In this document: positions 1 through 10,227 of the stretch, in pieces
Position numbering within the stretch: position 1 is the stretch's first letter
How the letters are laid out: each line of letters starts with the position of its first letter
Origin: Drosophila miranda
Taxonomy: Eukaryota > Arthropoda > Insecta > Diptera > Drosophilidae
Assembly (NCBI RefSeq): GCF_003369915.1
Contig: NC_046675.1
Span: 5,704,001 to 5,768,000 of the forward strand
Length of the DNA stretch: 64,000 nt
Direction of reading: 5' to 3'
The notes under the pieces: generated by a model
What the model was told of the DNA's origin: nothing
What the model saw: only the letters and a program-made list of their open reading frames with translations
Databases searched by the model: none
Program-made: the position numbers and the translations under genes

Positions 1-103
1 GAGACCAGACCCCTCCATTGCCGGTTCATTGGCATGCATAAAACAAAAAGCGGCACGTTTTCGAAATGATAATTAATGTATTTCTATCCGATTGCATCCA
101 CAG

Positions 104-1452
104 AAAACTATACTGGACAGCATTTCCCAGGAAGATGATACCTTCAAGGGCGAGGGCTACACAAGTCTGGCCATTATTTATCTATTCTTTTCGCTCTCCA
201 ACTGGCTGGCACCGTCCTTCATATCGTTTACGGGACCTAGAGTGGCCATGGTGGTAGGAGCACTGACATATACGTGAGTGGATCCATACAGGAATTCAAA
301 ATGGTTCAGTAAATACGATTATTCTCTTCTTTTTCTTAGTGCCTTTATGATTACCTTTATGTTCCCATCGACGGTGCTGTTGTATGTGGGCAGCGCAGTG
401 CTCGGACTCGGTGCTTCCATCACTTGGACTGGACAGGGAACTTATCTGGCGCGGTGCAGTGAATCGACGACCATATCACGCAACTCCGGCGTCTTCTGGG
501 CCCTCCTTCAGTGCAGCATGTTCATCGGCAATCTGTTTGTGTACTACCAGTTCCAGGACAAGACACGCATCGACAAGGAAACCCGGAATCTGGTCATAGG
601 GGTGCTCACTGTGATTGCCGTGCTGGGAATCGTGTTTTTGGCTGCTTTGCGCTCTATGCCCGACAACGCCGAGCATGACAATGAGTTGGAGCAGAAACAC
701 ACGGGCTGGGACCAGGCCATGTATGCCCTGAAGTCGGCAGGACAACTCTTCTTTACCAAGAAGATGCTGCTCCTTAGCTTGGCTTTCTTCTACACAGGTC
801 CGACCAGGCTTCTCTCTTTACATCGAATTGCTAATTGCGTTTTGCTTGCTTTACAGGGCTGGAGCTGTCCTTCTTTAGTGGTGTCTTTGGGTCCGCAATT
901 GGCTTTACCACGAAAATAGCTGAAACGCCCAAAGAGATTGTTGGCCTCGTGGGAATTTGCATTGGCGCAGGAGAAGTTTTCGGAGGAGGACTTTTTGGAA
1001 TACTGGGCAACAAGACAACACGCTTTGGACGCGATCCCATCGTAATTGTTGGCTACATTATGCACATGGCGGCCTTCTTCATGACGTTCATTAATCTGCC
1101 GAACAGCGCACCATTCAAAGATACCACCGATGTATCGTACCTGGAAACGCCCAGCGCGAGCATTGCCCTGGTCTGTGCTTTCCTTCTTGGCCTGGGCGAT
1201 GCCTGCTTTAACACTCAGATCTACTCGATGCTGGGGGGCGAATATGTGAACAATGCCGTGGGCGCTTTTGCCCTATTTAAGTTCACACAATCTGTGGCGG
1301 CGGCCATTAGCTTTTTCTACTCCTCACATTTCGGGCTGTACGTCCAGTTGGCCATACTTGTAGTCACTGGCACCATAGGCACCATTGCCTTTGTATTCGT
1401 CGAGTGGGGCTTCAAGCGACAGCATCGCGAGCAGGAGGCCCTGGACAAGTAA
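104..1452 (+). CDS. MFSD11 / UNC93-like major facilitator protein, 5' end outside the window
   Basis: Partial gene; the visible CDS is join(<104..273, 340..797, 857..1452), coding the last 407 residues. All joins keep frame, with donors GTGAGT (274) and GTCCGA (798, weak) and acceptors CTTAG (339) and TTACAG (856). The protein is hydrophobic with many membrane segments. It carries the MFSD11-type blocks GRNSGxFWALLQ-like (here SRNSGVFWALLQ), LELSFFSGVFG, and LGLGDACFNTQ, followed by FALFKFTQS. The family belongs to the UNC93 branch of the major facilitator superfamily; the transported substrate is not established. The 5' exons lie left of position 1; 1-103 is the preceding intron and 103 is its acceptor. 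The 3' half of this gene is the left end of the tandem repeat unit that starts near 569. Identification as MFSD11 orthologue rests on recognised family blocks and is strong; the fly gene name is not asserted. Confidence 0.9.
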
Positions 1453-2114
1453 GGGGCCTAGAGGCCGGGCCTGTGTGTTAAACCTAGTATTAGCTGAAGA
1501 AATTCCGTTTAGGGCTAGCAATCTTTGTCCAATGTTTGTTATATTCATTGTGAGCGCGTTGAAATGCGTGCGACTGCGTCGTCTTCCTAGACAATAACTG
1601 ATAATTGATTGTTGTTGTGCGCTAATGTTGCTATATGTATTTTAATGTTAAAATTCCAAAACGAAACGTAATTATAAATCTAGTTGTCTATATGTTTTTA
1701 TATGTGTGTATTGTATATGTATGTGCGTTTATTTATTTTAAGCAACGATGTGCAATTGTAAATTAATTAAACCACAGATTTTGAGTATTAGTCAGTTCTT
1801 CAAAGGCCGTGCATGAGAAGCACAAGCGAAGAGAAATATATAAAGAATTTTTAACAACGTCTTTAAATGCGTGGTGTTTATTTCTTTTTGTTTGTTTCAG
1901 ACTCACATATTTACATCCGGTACTCGAAGAATATAGGGGTACATTGCATTTGTGGGGAAAGTACACATTCTTCAACTAATATACTTGATGAGTTATGTCT
2001 CTCCTAGATCTCAGAGACTTTTATGATTGATATTAAAAATTATTAACTTATTGTGTAGTCAGCCAGCAGCTGATGGCGGCGCCCCGATGGTCCACCCGCT
2101 TTCCGCTGCTCAGC
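1453..2114 (+). other. 3' UTR and spacer after the UNC93-like gene
   Basis: AT-rich sequence after the stop codon, without a convincing frame. From about 1676 on it is the version of a segment repeated in each later unit. It differs from the other six copies by lacking about 60 bp that they carry just before the ATATTTACATCCGG block (4167-4228 in unit 2), so this copy is either ancestral or deleted. It leads into the 3' end of the first Skp1-like gene, which runs toward it. Confidence 0.6.
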
Positions 2115-2609
2115 TCACTTCTCCCCGCACCACTCGTTCTCCTTGCGCACCTTCTCTTCTTCGGCGGGAGTGAAGTCCTTCTTGATGTTGAAAGTCTTGC
2201 GTATTTCCTCTGGAGTCTTGCCCATCATCATATTGGCCACGGTCTTGCAAGACACCTCGTGCAAACCCTTGATATCCAGATAATTGGCGGCCAGTATTAG
2301 CTCGAAGAGTGTGCCCTGGTCTACCTTGAGGAATTCGGCATCCCACGGGATAATGTCGTCGGTGCGCTTCACCTTCTCGCGCTTCTCGTCCTCGTCAGGC
2401 GACTGGGGATCGTCTTTGTGGTATTCGGCCCACATCAGTACCTTACGCAGAATGGTCGAGCTCACATTCTGCAGAGGGACAACGGCATCCTCATCCTTCT
2501 CCGAGACGCAATTCTCCAGCATTGCCTTGATAGTTCCGGAGCACTTTGCTATCTCGATGTCGGTTTCGAAGATTTCCATCTCCGCGGACTGCAGTTTAAT
2601 GTTAGGCAT
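2115..2609 (-). CDS. Skp1-like SCF adaptor, array copy 1
   Basis: 164-aa protein of the SKP1 family, the adaptor that links cullin-1 to F-box proteins in SCF ubiquitin ligases. The N-terminal BTB/POZ-type fold (about 1-65, starting MPNIKLQS) and the C-terminal F-box-binding helices (about 95-164, with [15 protein letters not shown] and [19 protein letters not shown]) are complete. The length matches ordinary SKP1 (about 162). The start is the ATG giving MPNIKLQS; eight upstream codons stay open but cross a TTTTTTTGCAG acceptor-like site, which suggests a 5' UTR intron. Copy-specific changes: H replaces the second L of KGLLEV, and the C-terminus reads WCGEK where the family has WCEEK. The glutamate lost there lies in the F-box contact tail, so partner choice could differ (inference). 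It faces a broken trus copy across a short promoter. Confidence 0.88.
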   Translation of the reverse strand: MPNIKLQSAEMEIFETDIEIAKCSGTIKAMLENCVSEKDEDAVVPLQNVSSTILRKVLMWAEYHKDDPQSPDEDEKREKVKRTDDIIPWDAEFLKVDQGTLFELILAANYLDIKGLHEVSCKTVANMMMGKTPEEIRKTFNIKKDFTPAEEEKVRKENEWCGEK

Positions 2610-2789
2610 TTTGGTAATCGTTGAATGCTGCAAAAAAAGGTATTAAAGTATTTCAAGAAAAATTTGAATGTTATGTTCATACGATTTGAAGCCAATTTGA
2701 GTGGAAAAACAAAGATAAAGATGGGAGTACGAGTATAACTTTGCGCCAAGTTGAGAAAAGTGTAGTTAAAATCGCACGGAAATATCGAC

Positions 2790-2840
2790 ATCGTTTAAGA
2801 ATCGATATTAATATATTTGTATACCTATCGATACAATATG
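2790..2840. promoter_or_regulatory. Divergent DRE promoter, unit 1 (one site degenerate)
   Basis: Lies between the Skp1-like start (2609, minus) and the trus-derived start (2883, plus). One perfect DRE, TATCGATA, is at 2826-2833. The companion site at 2800-2807 reads AATCGATA. DRE is the known binding site of DREF, typical of housekeeping and proliferation genes in flies; binding here is inferred. Confidence 0.6.
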
Positions 2841-2882
2841 TACTACATTTCAATTTACCAAAATCGGCTCGAAACGTGAAAA

Positions 2883-3436
2883 ATGGCCAAGAATAATGGC
2901 GTGAACACCGCCTGCTCGCAAAACCCCAAGAGCTGGGTGTGTGTGATTTCTGAGCAATCGGCCAAGACAAGGCAGCGCCTGCCTAGCATAAGAAAAAGAC
3001 CAAATGGAGCGGAGTGCAACCAGTAAACTGGTGCAGTGGAGCCGATGATTGGGTCGAAAGCAAATGCAGCGGTGGCAACGGGCGTAATGACGTCTCGGAA
3101 ACCATAGACGAGGCTTTGGATATGACTGCCGACGACGAGCAGAATGAGCGGAACGGGAATGTAAGGCTGAATGCATTGCAGTACGCCAAGGGAGGAACGT
3201 GACTTAATCGCTTTGCTTAAGCAAACCTCAGTACCGGCCACCCTGGGACCGCTGCCCCAGATTAAGGATCTGACACTGAAGTCCTAATTCATTGCCGTGG
3301 ATGTAGAGAGCAAGGTCAAGGTGGAGGAGTTTGAGAACTATGGCGGCACCGTATCCATGGATCACATACGGGATCTGTATCAGGAGTATAAGCTGAGGGA
3401 CGAAGAATCGGCACATTCGCCAATGGGTGGTGGTGC
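2883..3436 (+). pseudogene. trus-derived fragment, unit 1
   Basis: Starts with the trus ATG GCC AAG AAT, then jumps by deletion to the CSQNPKSWVCV part of exon 2, so exon 1, intron 1 and the first zinc-binding part are lost. The open frame from the ATG stops after 47 codons. A further deletion removes the acidic middle (from NALQYAKGG directly to TxLIALLK-type sequence), and a TAA replaces the tyrosine of KSYFIAV. It ends at the trus/UNC93 fusion. It cannot encode a PDCD2-like protein. Confidence 0.85.
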
Positions 3437-3731
3437 ATCGACAAGGAAACCCGGAATCTGGTCATAGGGGTGCTCACTGTGATTGCCGTGCTAGGAATTG
3501 TGTTTTTGGCTGCCTTACGCTCTATGCCCGACAACGCCGAGCACGACAATGAGTTGGAGCAGAAACACACGGGCTGGGACAGGGCAACTCTTCTTTACCA
3601 AGAAGATGCTGCTCCTTAGCTTGGCTTTCTTCTACACAGGTTCGTCCGGCAGCGTCTCCTCTGTACATCGAATGGCTAATTGCGTCTTGCTTGCTTGTCA
3701 GGTCTGGAGCTGTCCTTCTTTAGTGGAGTCT
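3437..3731 (+). pseudogene. UNC93-like gene fragment, unit 2
   Basis: Matches the UNC93-like gene from ATCGACAAGG of exon 2 to TTTAGTGGxGTCT of exon 3, including the intron. About 23 bp around the native CAGGCCATGTATGCC are missing, which shifts the frame. Beyond 3731 the native exon 3 is replaced by an unrelated block. Same structure in units 3-7. Confidence 0.85.
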
Positions 3732-3954
3732 GTTTGTAGTGGGGCGGATCGCTGCTCAATTTTCCAATGACGAAGTTGATGATCCAGTGAAATTCATAGT
3801 AGCCTTCGCAAGAAATGAAAAGCCGCTGTGTACGTATGTAGGTGTGTATTTGGTTCGATGGTCGCGCGGTAGATCGGCAGTTTGAATCGGGGGTGGAAAC
3901 GTAACTAAGCTAAGCCTTATGATCTATGCTCTATGATGGCTTGAGCGGCGGGTG
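3732..3954 (+). other. Captured block of unknown origin replacing UNC93 exon 3
   Basis: A block of about 223 bp sits between UNC93 exon 3 sequence and its 3' UTR (AATCTAGTTGTC) in units 2-7: here and at 6054-6277, 8760-8982, 11811-12033, 14855-15077 and 17931-18153. It is absent from the native gene. The first part is open in one frame with a coding-like composition (residues AAQFSNDEVDDPVKFIVAFA, then RNEKPLC), followed by GTACGTATG, a good splice donor. It looks like an exon end plus intron start of another gene carried in when the exon was deleted. I do not recognise the protein. Confidence 0.5.
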
Positions 3955-4445
3955 AATCTAGTTGTCTATATGTTTTTATATGTGTGTATTGTATATGTAC
4001 ATATGTTCGTTTATTTATTTTAAGCAACGATGTGCAATTGTAAATTAATTAAACCACAGATTTTGAGTATTAGTCAGTTCTTCAAAGGCCGTGCGAAGAA
4101 AAATATAAAGAGAATTTTAAGACAATGCCTTCAAATGCGTGGTGTTTATTATTTGTTGTTTATTTCAGACTGTGTGTTGAGCGAAATTTGCGTATGTGAA
4201 GCTGTTTTTCCAGGCTACATATGTGGGGGGATTTCACATATTTACATCCGGTACTCGAAGAATATAGGGGTACATTGCATTTGTGGGGAAAGTACACATT
4301 CTTGAACTAATATACTTGATGAGTTATGTCTCTCCTAGATCTCAAAGACTTTTATGATTGATATTAAAAATTATTAACTTATTGTGTAGTCAGCCAGCAG
4401 CTGATGGCGGCGCCCCGATGGTCCACCCGCTTTCCGCTGCTCAGC

Positions 4446-4940
4446 TCACTTCTCCTCGCACCACTCGTTCTCCTTGCGCACCTTCTCTTCCTCGGCGGGA
4501 GTGAAGTCATTCTTGATGTTGAAAGTCTTGCGTATTTCCTCTGGAGTCTTGCCCATCATCATATTGGCCACGGTCTTGCAAGACACCGCGAGCAAACCCT
4601 TGACATCCAGATAATTGGCGGCCAGTATTAGCTCGAAGAGTGTGCCCTGGTCTACCTTGAGGAATTCGGCATCCCACGGGATAATTTCGTCGGTGCGCTT
4701 CACCTTCTCGCGCTTCTCGTCCTCGTCAGGCGACTGGGGATCGTCTTTGTGGTATTCGGCCCACATCAGTACCTTACGCAGAATGGTCGAGCTCACATTC
4801 TGCAGAGGGACAACGGCATCCTCATCCTTCTCCGAGACGCAATTATCCAGCATTGCCTTGATAGTTCCGGAGCAATTTGCTATCTCGATGTCGGTTTCGA
4901 AGATTTCCATCTCCGCGGACTGCAGTTTAATGTTAGGCAT
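4446..4940 (-). CDS. Skp1-like SCF adaptor, array copy 2
   Basis: Intact 164-aa SKP1-family frame with full BTB/POZ-type N-terminus and F-box-binding C-terminus ending WCEEK. It keeps the five-codon REKVK stretch in the acidic loop (near residue 83) like copies 1, 5 and 6. Private or partly shared changes: IANCSGT and MLDNCV (shared with copy 7), [15 protein letters not shown] and NIKNDF. No stop or frameshift. The 5' side keeps the TTTTTTTGCAG acceptor-like sequence just before the start. Function as an SCF adaptor is inferred from family membership; expression is unknown. Confidence 0.88.
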   Translation of the reverse strand: MPNIKLQSAEMEIFETDIEIANCSGTIKAMLDNCVSEKDEDAVVPLQNVSSTILRKVLMWAEYHKDDPQSPDEDEKREKVKRTDEIIPWDAEFLKVDQGTLFELILAANYLDVKGLLAVSCKTVANMMMGKTPEEIRKTFNIKNDFTPAEEEKVRKENEWCEEK

Positions 4941-5129
4941 TTCGGTAATCGTTGAATGCTGCAAAAAAAGGTATTAAAGTATTTCAAGCAAAAATTTGAA
5001 TGTTATGTTCATACGATTTGAAGCCAATTTGAGTGGAAAAACAAAGATAAAGATGGGAGTACGAGTATAACTTTGCGCCAAGTTGAGAAAAGTGTAGTTA
5101 AAATCGGCCGGAAATATCGACATCGTTTA

Positions 5130-5168
5130 AGTATCGATATTAATATATTTGTATACCTATCGATACAA
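5130..5168. promoter_or_regulatory. Divergent double-DRE promoter, unit 2
   Basis: Two perfect TATCGATA sites at 5132-5139 and 5158-5165, between Skp1-like copy 2 (minus) and the trus fragment (plus). Confidence 0.65.
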
Positions 5169-5206
5169 TATGTACTACATTGCAATTTACCAAAATCGGC
5201 TCGAAA

Positions 5207-5759
5207 ATGGCCAAGAATAATGGCGTGAACACCGCCTGCTCGCAAAACCTTAAGAGCTGGGTGTGTGTGATTTCTGAGCAATCGGCCAAGACAAGGCAGC
5301 GCCTGCCTAGCATAAGAAAAAGACCAAATCGAGCGGAGTGCAACCAATAAACTGGTGCAGTGGAGCCGATGATTGGGTCGAAAGTAAAGGCAGCGGTGGC
5401 AACGGGCGTAATGACGTCACGGAAACCATAGACGAGGCTTTGGATATGACTGCCGAGACGAGCAGAATGAGCGGAACGGGAATGTAAGGCTGAATGCTTT
5501 GCAGTACGCCAAGGGAGGAACGTGACTTAATCGCTTTGCTTAAGCACACCTCAGTACCGGACACCCTGGGACCGCTGCCCCAGATTAAGGATCTGACACT
5601 GAAATCCTAATTCATTGCCGTGGATGTAGAGAGCAAGGTCAAGGTGGAGGAGTTTGAGAACTATGGCGGCACCGTATCCATGGATCACATACGGGATCTG
5701 TATCAGGAGTATAAGCTGAGGGACGAAGAATCGGCACATTCGCCAATGGGTGGTGGTGC
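5207..5759 (+). pseudogene. trus-derived fragment, unit 2
   Basis: Same deleted structure as in unit 1: start codon fused to the CSQNxKSWVCV region, loss of exon 1, intron 1 and the acidic middle, and a stop early in the frame. It adds a one-base loss in the GCCGACGACGAG run (here GCCGAGACGAG), a further frameshift. It ends at the common trus/UNC93 fusion. Confidence 0.85.
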
Positions 5760-6053
5760 ATCGACAAGGAAACCCGGAATCTGGTCATAGGGGTGCTCAC
5801 TGTGATTGCCGTGCTAGGAATTGTGTTTTAGGCTGCCTAGCGCTCTATGCCCGACAATGCCGAGCACGACAATGAGTTGGAGCAGAAACACACGGGCTGG
5901 GACAGGGCAACTCTTCTTTACCAAGAAGATGCTGCTCCTTAGCATGGCTTTCTTCTACACAGGTTCGTCCGGCAGCGTCTCCTCTGTACATCGAATGGCT
6001 AATTGCGTCTTGCTTGCTTGTCAGGTCTGGAGCTGTCCTTCTTTAGTGGAGTC
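5760..6053 (+). pseudogene. UNC93-like gene fragment, unit 3
   Basis: Exon 2 end, intron and exon 3 start of the UNC93-like gene with the shared 23-bp deletion. It has an additional stop where TTTTTGGCT became TTTTAGGCT. It is followed by the captured block at 6054-6277. Confidence 0.83.
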
Positions 6054-6766
6054 TGTTTGTAGTGGGGCGGATCGCTGCTCAATTTTCCAATGACGAAGTT
6101 GATGATCCAGTGAAATTCATAGTAGCCTTCGCAAGAAATGAAAAGCCGCTGTGTACGTATGTAGGTGTGTATTTGGTTCGATGGTCGCGCGGTAGATCGG
6201 CCGTTTGAATCGGGGGTGGAAACGTAACTAAGCTAAGCCTTATGATCTATGCTCTATGATGGCTTGAGCGGCGGGTGAATCTAGTTGTCTATATGTTTTT
6301 ATATGTGTGTTGTATATGTACATATGTTCGTTTATTTATTTTAAGCAACGATGTGCAATTGTAAATTAATTAAACCACAGATTTTGAGTATTAGTCAGTT
6401 CTTCAAAGGCCGTGCGAAGAAAAATATAACGAGAATTTTAAGACAATGCCTTCAAATGCGTGGTGTTTATTATTTGTTGTTTATTTCAGACTGTGTGTTG
6501 AGCGAAATTTGCGTATGTGAAGCTGTTTTTCCAGGCTACATATGTGGGGGGATTTCACATATTTACATCCGGTACTCGAAGAATATAGGGGTACATTGCA
6601 TTTGTGGGGAAAGTACAAGTTCTTGAACAAATATACTTGATGAGTTATGTCTCTCCTAGATCTCAGAGACTTTTATGATTGATATTAAAAATTATTAACT
6701 TATTGTGTAGTCAGCCAGCAGCTGATGGCGGCGCCCCGATGGTCCACCCGCTTTCCGCTGCTCAGC

Positions 6767-7246
6767 TCACTTCTCCTCGCACCACTCGTTCTCCTTGCGC
6801 ACCTTCTCTTCCTCGGCGGGAGTGAAGTCCTTCTTGATGTTGAAAGTCTTGCGTATTTCCTCTGGAGTCTTGCCCATCATCATATTGGCCACGGTCTTGC
6901 AAGACACCTCGAGCAAACCCTTGATATCCAGATAATTGGCGGCCAGTATTAGCTCGAAGAGTGTGCCCTGGTCTACCTTGAGGAATTCGGCATCCCACGG
7001 GATAATGTCGTCGGTGCGCTTCTCGTCCTCGTCAGGCGACTGGGGATCGTCTTTGTGGTATTCGGCCCACATCAGTACCTTACGCAGAATGGTCGAGCTC
7101 ACATTCTGCAGAGGAACAACGGCATCCTCATCCTTCTCCGAGACGCAATACTTCAGCATTGCCTTGATAGTTTCGGAGCACTTTGCTATCTCGATGTCGG
7201 TTTCGAAGATTTCCATCTCCGCGGACTGCAGTTTAATGTTAGGCAT
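6767..7246 (-). CDS. Skp1-like SCF adaptor, array copy 3
   Basis: Intact 159-aa SKP1-family frame. It lacks the five codons for REKVK in the acidic loop, an in-frame 15-bp loss shared with copies 4 and 7, so the loop reads DEDEKRTDD. Copy-specific changes are [15 protein letters not shown] near the N-terminus. The F-box-binding half is canonical ([32 protein letters not shown], end WCEEK). The loop is known to be variable in length in SKP1 proteins, so the loss should be tolerated. Confidence 0.88.
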   Translation of the reverse strand: MPNIKLQSAEMEIFETDIEIAKCSETIKAMLKYCVSEKDEDAVVPLQNVSSTILRKVLMWAEYHKDDPQSPDEDEKRTDDIIPWDAEFLKVDQGTLFELILAANYLDIKGLLEVSCKTVANMMMGKTPEEIRKTFNIKKDFTPAEEEKVRKENEWCEEK

Positions 7247-7435
7247 TTTGGTAATCGTTGAATGCTGCAAAAAAAGGTATTAAAGTATTTCAAGCAAAAA
7301 TTTGAATGTTATGTTCATACGATTTGAAGCCAATTTGAGTGGAAAAACAAAGATAAAGATGGGAATACGACTATAACTTTGCGCCAAGATGAGAAAAGTG
7401 TAGTTAAAATCGCACGGAAATATCGACATCGTTTA

Positions 7436-7473
7436 AGTATCGATATTAATATATTTGTATACCTATCGATACA
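7436..7473. promoter_or_regulatory. Divergent double-DRE promoter, unit 3
   Basis: Perfect TATCGATA sites at 7438-7445 and 7464-7471, between Skp1-like copy 3 and the trus fragment of the unit. Confidence 0.65.
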
Positions 7474-7520
7474 ATATGTACTACATTGCAATTTACCAAA
7501 ATCGGCTCGAAACGTGGAAA

Positions 7521-8464
7521 ATGGCCAAGAATAGTGGCGTGAACACCGCCTGCTCGCAAAACCTTAAGAGCTGGGTGTGTGTGATTTCTGAGCAATCGTC
7601 CAAGACAAGGCAGCGCCTGCCTAGCATAAGAAAAAGACCAAATAGAGCGGAGTGCAACCAGTAAACTGGTGCAGTGGAGCCGATGATTGGGGCGACAGTG
7701 AAGGTAGCGGTGGAAACGGGCGTAATGACGTCTCGGAAACCGTGGACGAGGCTATGGATATGACTGCCGACGACGAGCAGAATGAGCGGAACGGGAATGT
7801 CAGGCTGAATGCTTTGCAGTACGCCAAAGGAGGCATGGAAATGGAGGAGCCGGTGAAGCAGGAACAAGTCAAGATTGGCGATGACGAAGACGACGAAGAC
7901 GAGAGCACGTCTGTGGAAAATGACCTGGTTTGTGGCTTTAATCAAATCGACATGAGCTCGCCCCAGAATGCAGATGAGGATCCGAATGCAAATTGTGCCG
8001 CAGCGGCAGCTCCTAGTGCGGATGTGGCTGGTGCAGGTGCAACTGCAGCGATTTGTGCTGAAATTGAAGGTCCCGAAAATGATGTCGTCCTGGTCGATAC
8101 ACCAAAGAAGCCGGAACGTGACTTAATCGCTTTGCTTAAGCACACCTCAATACCGGCCACCTTGGGCCGGAATGAGCGGAACGGGAATGTAAGGCTGAAT
8201 GCATTGCAGTACGCCAAGGGAGGAACGTGACTTAATCGCTTTGCTTAAGCAAACCTCAGTACCGGCCACCCTGGGACCGCTGCCCCAGATTAAGGATCTG
8301 ACACTGAAGTCCTAATTCATTGCCGTGGATGTAGAGAGCAAGGTCAAGGTGGAGGAGTTTGAGAACTATGGCGGCACCGTATCCATGGATCACATACGGG
8401 ATCTGTATCAGGAGTATAAGCTGAGGGACGAAGAATCGGCACATACGACAATGGGTGGTGGTGC
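7521..8464 (+). pseudogene. trus-derived mosaic, unit 3
   Basis: The 5' part has the unit 1/2 type deletion (start codon joined to the SQNLKSWVCV region). From 7680 on it matches functional trus, including the acidic middle (DDEDDEDEST) and the alanine-rich stretch. At CCTTGGGC|CGGAATGAGC it switches back to a deleted-type copy, repeating RNERNGNVRLNALQYAKGG and ending in TGA at 8228-8230. A long open frame (7652-8230) remains but has lost the normal start and zinc-binding part. The mosaic points to exchange between intact and deleted copies. Confidence 0.8.
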
Positions 8465-8759
8465 ATCGACAAGGAAACCCGGAATCTGGTCATAGGGGTG
8501 CTCACTGTGATTGCCGTGCTAGGAATTGTGTTTTAGGCTGCCTTGCGCTCTATGCCCGACAATGCCGAGCACGACAATGAGTTGGAGCAGAAACACACGG
8601 GCTGGGACAGGGCAACTCTTCTTTACCAAGAAGATGCTGCTCCTTAGCTTGGCTTTCTTCTACACAGGTTCGTCCGGCAGCGTCTCCTCTGTACATCGAA
8701 TGGCTAATTGCGTCTTGCTTGCTTGTCAGGTCTGGAGCTGTCCTTCTTTAGTGGAGTCT
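8465..8759 (+). pseudogene. UNC93-like gene fragment, unit 4
   Basis: Same exon 2-intron-exon 3 fragment as in the other units, with the 23-bp deletion and the TTTTAGGCT stop. The captured block follows at 8760-8982. Confidence 0.83.
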
Positions 8760-9473
8760 GTTTGTAGTGGGGCGGATCGCTGCTCAATTTTCCAATGACG
8801 AAGTTGATGATCCAGTGAAATTCATAGTAGCCTTCGCAAGAAATGAAAAGCCGCTGTGTATGTATGTAGGTGTGTATTTGGTTCGATGGTCGCGCGGTAG
8901 ATCGGCCGTTTGAATCGGGGGTGGAAACGTAACTAAGCTAAGCCTTATGATCTATGCTCTATGATGGCTTGAGCGGCGGGTGAATCTAGTTGTCTATATG
9001 TTTTTATATGTGTGTATTGTATATGTACATATGTTCGTTTATTTATTTTAAGCAACGATGTGCAATGGTAAATTAATTAAACCACAGATTTTGAGTATTA
9101 GTCAGTTCTTCAAAGGCCGTGCGAAGAAAAATATATAGAGAATTTTAAGACAATGCCTTCAAATGCGTGGTGTTTATTATTTGTTGTTTATTTCAGACTG
9201 TGTGTTGAGCGAAATTTGCGTATGTGAAGCTGTTTTTCCAGGCTACATATGTGGGGGGATTTCACATATTTACATCCGGTACTCGAAGAATATAGGGGTA
9301 CATTGCATTTGTGGGGAAAGTACACATTCTTCAACTAATATACTTGATGAGTTATGTCTCTCCTAGATCTCAGAGACTTTTATGATTGATATTAAAAATT
9401 ATTAACTTATTGTGTAGTCAGCCAGCAGCTGATGGCGGCGCACCGATGGTCCACCCGCTTTCCGCTGCTCAGC

Positions 9474-9953
9474 TCACTTCTCCCCGCACCACTCGTTCTC
9501 CTTGCGCACCTTCTCTTCTTCGGCGGGAGTGAAGTCCTTCTTGATGTTGAAAGTCTTGCGTATTTCCTCTGGACTTTTACCCTTAATCATATTGGCCACG
9601 GGCGTGCAAGACACTTTGAGCAAACCCTTGATATCCAGATAATTGGCGGCCAGTATTAGCTCGAAGAGTGTGCCCTGGTCTACCTTGAGGAATTCGGCAT
9701 CCCACGGGATAATGTCGTCGGTGCGCTTCTTGTCCTCGTCAGGCGACTGGGGATCGTCTTTGTGGTATTCGGCCCACATCAGTACCTTACGCAGAATGGT
9801 CGAGCTCACATTCTGCAGAGGGACAACGGCATCCTCATCCTTCTCCGAGACGCAATTCTCCAGCATTGCCTTGATAGTTCCGGAGCACTTTGCTATCTCG
9901 ATGTCGGTTTCGAAGATTTCCATCTCCGCGGACTGCAGTTTAATGTTAGGCAT
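9474..9953 (-). CDS. Skp1-like SCF adaptor, array copy 4
   Basis: Intact 159-aa SKP1-family frame lacking the REKVK codons (loop DEDKKRTDD). In the F-box-binding half it carries the second sequence type of the array, [19 protein letters not shown], shared with copy 6, where copies 1-3 have [21 protein letters not shown] is the ordinary SKP1 form; the TP for KT change is unusual because KTVANMI is strongly conserved in the family. The C-terminus is WCGEK as in copy 1. No disabling change. Confidence 0.88.
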   Translation of the reverse strand: MPNIKLQSAEMEIFETDIEIAKCSGTIKAMLENCVSEKDEDAVVPLQNVSSTILRKVLMWAEYHKDDPQSPDEDKKRTDDIIPWDAEFLKVDQGTLFELILAANYLDIKGLLKVSCTPVANMIKGKSPEEIRKTFNIKKDFTPAEEEKVRKENEWCGEK

Positions 9954-10142
9954 TTCGGTAATCGTTGAATGCTGCAAAAAAAGGTATTAAAGTATTTCAA
10001 GCAAAAATTTGAATGTTATGTTCATACGATTTGAAGCCAATTTGAGTGGAAAAACAAAGATAAAGATGGGAATACGACTATAACTTTGCGCCAAGTTGAG
10101 AAAAGTGTAGTTAAAATCGCACGGAAATATCGACATCGTTTA

Positions 10143-10180
10143 AGTATCGATACTAATATATTTGTATACCTATCGATACA
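10143..10180. promoter_or_regulatory. Divergent double-DRE promoter, unit 4
   Basis: Perfect TATCGATA sites at 10145-10152 and 10171-10178 between Skp1-like copy 4 and a full-length trus 5' end. Confidence 0.65.
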
Positions 10181-10227
10181 ATATGAACTACATTGCAATT
10201 TACCAAAATCGGCTCGAAACATGAAAA

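Noticed and set aside
2284-2646. Plus-strand frame of 115-120 codons opposite each Skp copy (also at 4615, 6936, 9643, 12694, 15738, 18804)
   Set aside because: It is the antisense shadow of the Skp1-like coding sequence; serine-rich composition with no family match.
3855-3905. tRNA-like pattern (GGTCGCGCGGTAGATCGG ... TTTGAATC) in the captured block
   Set aside because: Some resemblance to A and B boxes, but no cloverleaf with a paired acceptor stem could be drawn.
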